This document shows, one piece after another, positions 4,437 to 6,241 of a DNA stretch of 6,241 nt; the stretch's first letter is position 1, and each line of letters opens with the position of its first letter. The position numbers were made by a program, and so were the translations under genes. The stretch comes from Campylobacteraceae bacterium. Lineage in GTDB: Bacteria > Campylobacterota > Campylobacteria > Campylobacterales > Campylobacteraceae. The stretch lies in assembly GCA_031282125.1 (NCBI GenBank), contig JAITEH010000174.1, forward strand, positions 1-6,241, written 5' to 3'. The notes under the pieces were generated by a model. That model did not search any database, was not told where the DNA came from, and saw only the letters and a list, made by a program, of their open reading frames with translations.

Positions 4437-4444
4437 CATAAATT

Positions 4445-6241
4445 TTACTCTACTTCGGCGTCTATAACGTCGTCGTCTTTTTTCGCAGAATCGGCGCTTT
4501 TGGCTTCGCTGCTGCCCTGCTCTTTTTTGTATATCTCTTCGGCTAATTTATGGCTTGCTTCGGTTAAAGCTTTCACTTTAGCGTCAATCTCGTCTTTACT
4601 TGCATTCTCATTTTTCAAAGTCTCTTTGAGTTCATTCAAGGCTTTTTCTATCTTGCTCTTATCGTCTGCGGGTATATTTTCGCCCAAATCTTTAAGAGAT
4701 TTTTCTGTCTGATGTATTAACGCTTCGGCTGTATTTCTCGTATCTACAACCTCTTTGCGCTTTCTGTCTTCCTCTTTGTGAAGTTCGGCGTCTTTTACCA
4801 TCTTCTCTATCTCTTTTTCGTCAAGTCCTGAGCTTCCTGTGATTTTAATCTCCTGCGCTTTGCCGCTTGCTTTGTCTTTGGCAGAAACCGTCAAAATACC
4901 GTTTGCGTCTATATCAAACGTAACTTCTATCTGCGGGATTCCGCGCGGAGCGGCAGGAATGCCCTCAAGGTTAAATTGACCCAAAGATTTGTTATCTTTG
5001 GCAAAATCTCTCTCGCCTTGCAATACATGTATGGTAACTGCCGGTTGGTTGTCTTCGGCAGTTGAGAAAACCTGCGTTTTTTTAGCTGGGATAGTCGTGC
5101 CTTTTTCGATGAGTTTTGTCATGACTCCGCCAAGCGTCTCTATGCCAAGGCTAAGCGGCGTAACGTCCAAAAGCAGCACGTCTTTAACATCTCCTTTGAT
5201 AACTCCGCCCTGAATCGCCGCGCCGATTGCTACGACCTCATCTGGATTGACGGATTTATTTAACTCTTTGCCGAAAAATGTTTTGACTTTATCTTGCACG
5301 AACGGCACTCTCGTAGAACCGCCCACCATGACAATCTCTTTAATGTCGGTTTTTGATACGCCCGAGTCTTTGATAACCTCTTTAATCTTATCGACAGTCT
5401 CATTTATCAAATCCTCTATCATGGATTCAAACTTCGCTCGCGTAAGCTTTTTGACCAAGTGTTTAGGTCCTGTGGCGTCCGCTGTGATGAACGGTAGATT
5501 TATCTCCGTTTCGTTGGCTGAAGAGAGCTCTTTTTTGGCATTTTCAGCAGCCTCTTTCAATCTTTGAAGCGCCATAACGTCGTTTTTCAAATCAATACCG
5601 TTTTCGTTTTTAAATTCGCCGACCAGCCAATCTATCAAGCGGTTATCAAAATCGTCTCCGCCCAAAAACGCATTTCCGCCCGTTGCCAAAACTTCCACGA
5701 CATTATCACCCGTTTCAAGCACGGTTACGTCAAACGTACCGCCGCCCAAATCATATACCATTATCTTTTCGGCCTCTTTTTTGTCAAGTCCGTAAGCAAG
5801 CGCGGCAGATGTCGGCTCATTGATGATACGAAGTACGTTGAGTCCTGCGATAGTTCCCGCTTCTTTCGTCGCTTTTCTCTGTGCGTCGTTAAAATACGCA
5901 GGCACCGTGATAACGGCGTCCGTTACGCTCTCGCCCAAGAAGCTTTCAGCGTCTTCTTTCAGCTTCATTAAAACTTTCGCGCTTATCTCTTGAGGAGTAT
6001 AGACTTTGCCCGCTATCTCTATAGCGCATGCGCCGTTTCTATCTACAACTTTATAAGGAAGTCTCTTTTTAGCCTCGGCGGCTTTGTCTTCATTGCTCAT
6101 GAGACCCATGATTCTTTTTATCGAGTAGATGGTTTTCTGCGGATTTGTAACGGCTTGTCTTTTTGCCGTATCTCCGACCAAAACCTCGCCTTTGTCCGTA
6201 TATGCCACAACGGAAGGAGTTGTGTTTTTTCCCTCTTTATT
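4445..6241 (-). CDS. dnaK: Chaperone DnaK (Hsp70), N-terminus beyond window
   Basis: This is the ATP-driven cytoplasmic Hsp70, which works with DnaJ and GrpE to fold and disaggregate proteins. 598 codons are visible, ending at TAA 4445-4447. By comparison with E. coli DnaK about 29-30 N-terminal residues, including the first phosphate loop (GIDLGTTNS), lie past the edge. The frame runs unbroken to 6241 ([16 protein letters not shown]), so the GTG at 6208 is Val, not a start. Visible in order are [29 protein letters not shown], the second phosphate loop DLGGGTFD, the adenosine motif GGSTRVPF, the interdomain linker [16 protein letters not shown], the beta-sandwich substrate domain, the helical lid and a charged tail ending [10 protein letters not shown]. 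Total length would be ~627, normal for the family, and it carries the long nucleotide-domain segment of Gram-negative Hsp70s. grpE and hrcA, usual upstream neighbours in Campylobacterota, would lie outside. dnaJ does not follow. Confidence 0.97.
   Translation of the reverse strand, partial: NKEGKNTTPSVVAYTDKGEVLVGDTAKRQAVTNPQKTIYSIKRIMGLMSNEDKAAEAKKRLPYKVVDRNGACAIEIAGKVYTPQEISAKVLMKLKEDAESFLGESVTDAVITVPAYFNDAQRKATKEAGTIAGLNVLRIINEPTSAALAYGLDKKEAEKIMVYDLGGGTFDVTVLETGDNVVEVLATGGNAFLGGDDFDNRLIDWLVGEFKNENGIDLKNDVMALQRLKEAAENAKKELSSANETEINLPFITADATGPKHLVKKLTRAKFESMIEDLINETVDKIKEVIKDSGVSKTDIKEIVMVGGSTRVPFVQDKVKTFFGKELNKSVNPDEVVAIGAAIQGGVIKGDVKDVLLLDVTPLSLGIETLGGVMTKLIEKGTTIPAKKTQVFSTAEDNQPAVTIHVLQGERDFAKDNKSLGQFNLEGIPAAPRGIPQIEVTFDIDANGILTVSAKDKASGKAQEIKITGSSGLDEKEIEKMVKDAELHKEEDRKRKEVVDTRNTAEALIHQTEKSLKDLGENIPADDKSKIEKALNELKETLKNENASKDEIDAKVKALTEASHKLAEEIYKKEQGSSEAKSADSAKKDDDVIDAEVE

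Noticed and set aside
5564..5971. 135-codon plus-strand frame opposite dnaK (also 4395-4712, 4989-5213, 5247-5567)
   Set aside because: All are antisense to strongly conserved DnaK sequence; shadows of its codon bias.
4445..6208. Start of DnaK at GTG 6208
   Set aside because: The frame continues to 6241 with DnaK sequence ([12 protein letters not shown]), so the codon is an internal Val.

Overview
The window looks like a chromosomal segment of a low-GC Gram-negative bacterium, most likely a Campylobacterota member (Sulfurimonas/Sulfurospirillum/Campylobacter-like). This rests on the character of the DnaK and N-carbamoylputrescine amidase sequences and on the AT-rich intergenic DNA; it was not tested by alignment. 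Two housekeeping genes, both cut by the window edges, flank an accessory interval.

Layout. 1-840 (+): the 3' part of an N-carbamoylputrescine amidase (aguB-type nitrilase, polyamine synthesis). 841-1214: a gene-free AT-rich spacer with a long imperfect inverted repeat, promoter-like boxes, an orphan strong Shine-Dalgarno and an 18-bp palindrome. 1215-2099 (+): a 294-residue lipoprotein of unknown function, ended by a clean hairpin terminator. 2146-2346: a spacer with two diverged REP-like units. 2347-3755 (-): a two-gene operon with an ATGA stop/start overlap. 3756-4444: about 690 bases without an intact gene, holding a promoter/operator candidate, a possible gene remnant and a mosaic of REP-like palindromes. 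4445-6241 (-): dnaK, missing only its first ~30 codons.

The main point of interest is the two-gene operon. Its second product (319 aa) carries, at residues ~42-185, a motif series that matches the eukaryotic CD38/ADP-ribosyl cyclase family: a DTxxG motif, an FWxxxSxRF block and an FGSxE block with the catalytic glutamate. I infer an NAD(P)+-consuming enzyme, plausibly a toxin. The 150-aa protein encoded just before it is the natural candidate for its immunity or partner protein. The toxin-like domain sits at the N-terminal end and is followed by a ~130-residue Asn/Lys-rich tail with an internal repeat, unlike the usual polymorphic toxin layout. By counts of a few sequence lines the operon is about 30% GC against about 40-50% in dnaK. 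With the REP-like repeats and a possible pseudogene on its upstream side, this suggests a horizontally acquired islet inserted next to dnaK.

No tRNA, rRNA, CRISPR array, transposase or integrase was seen.
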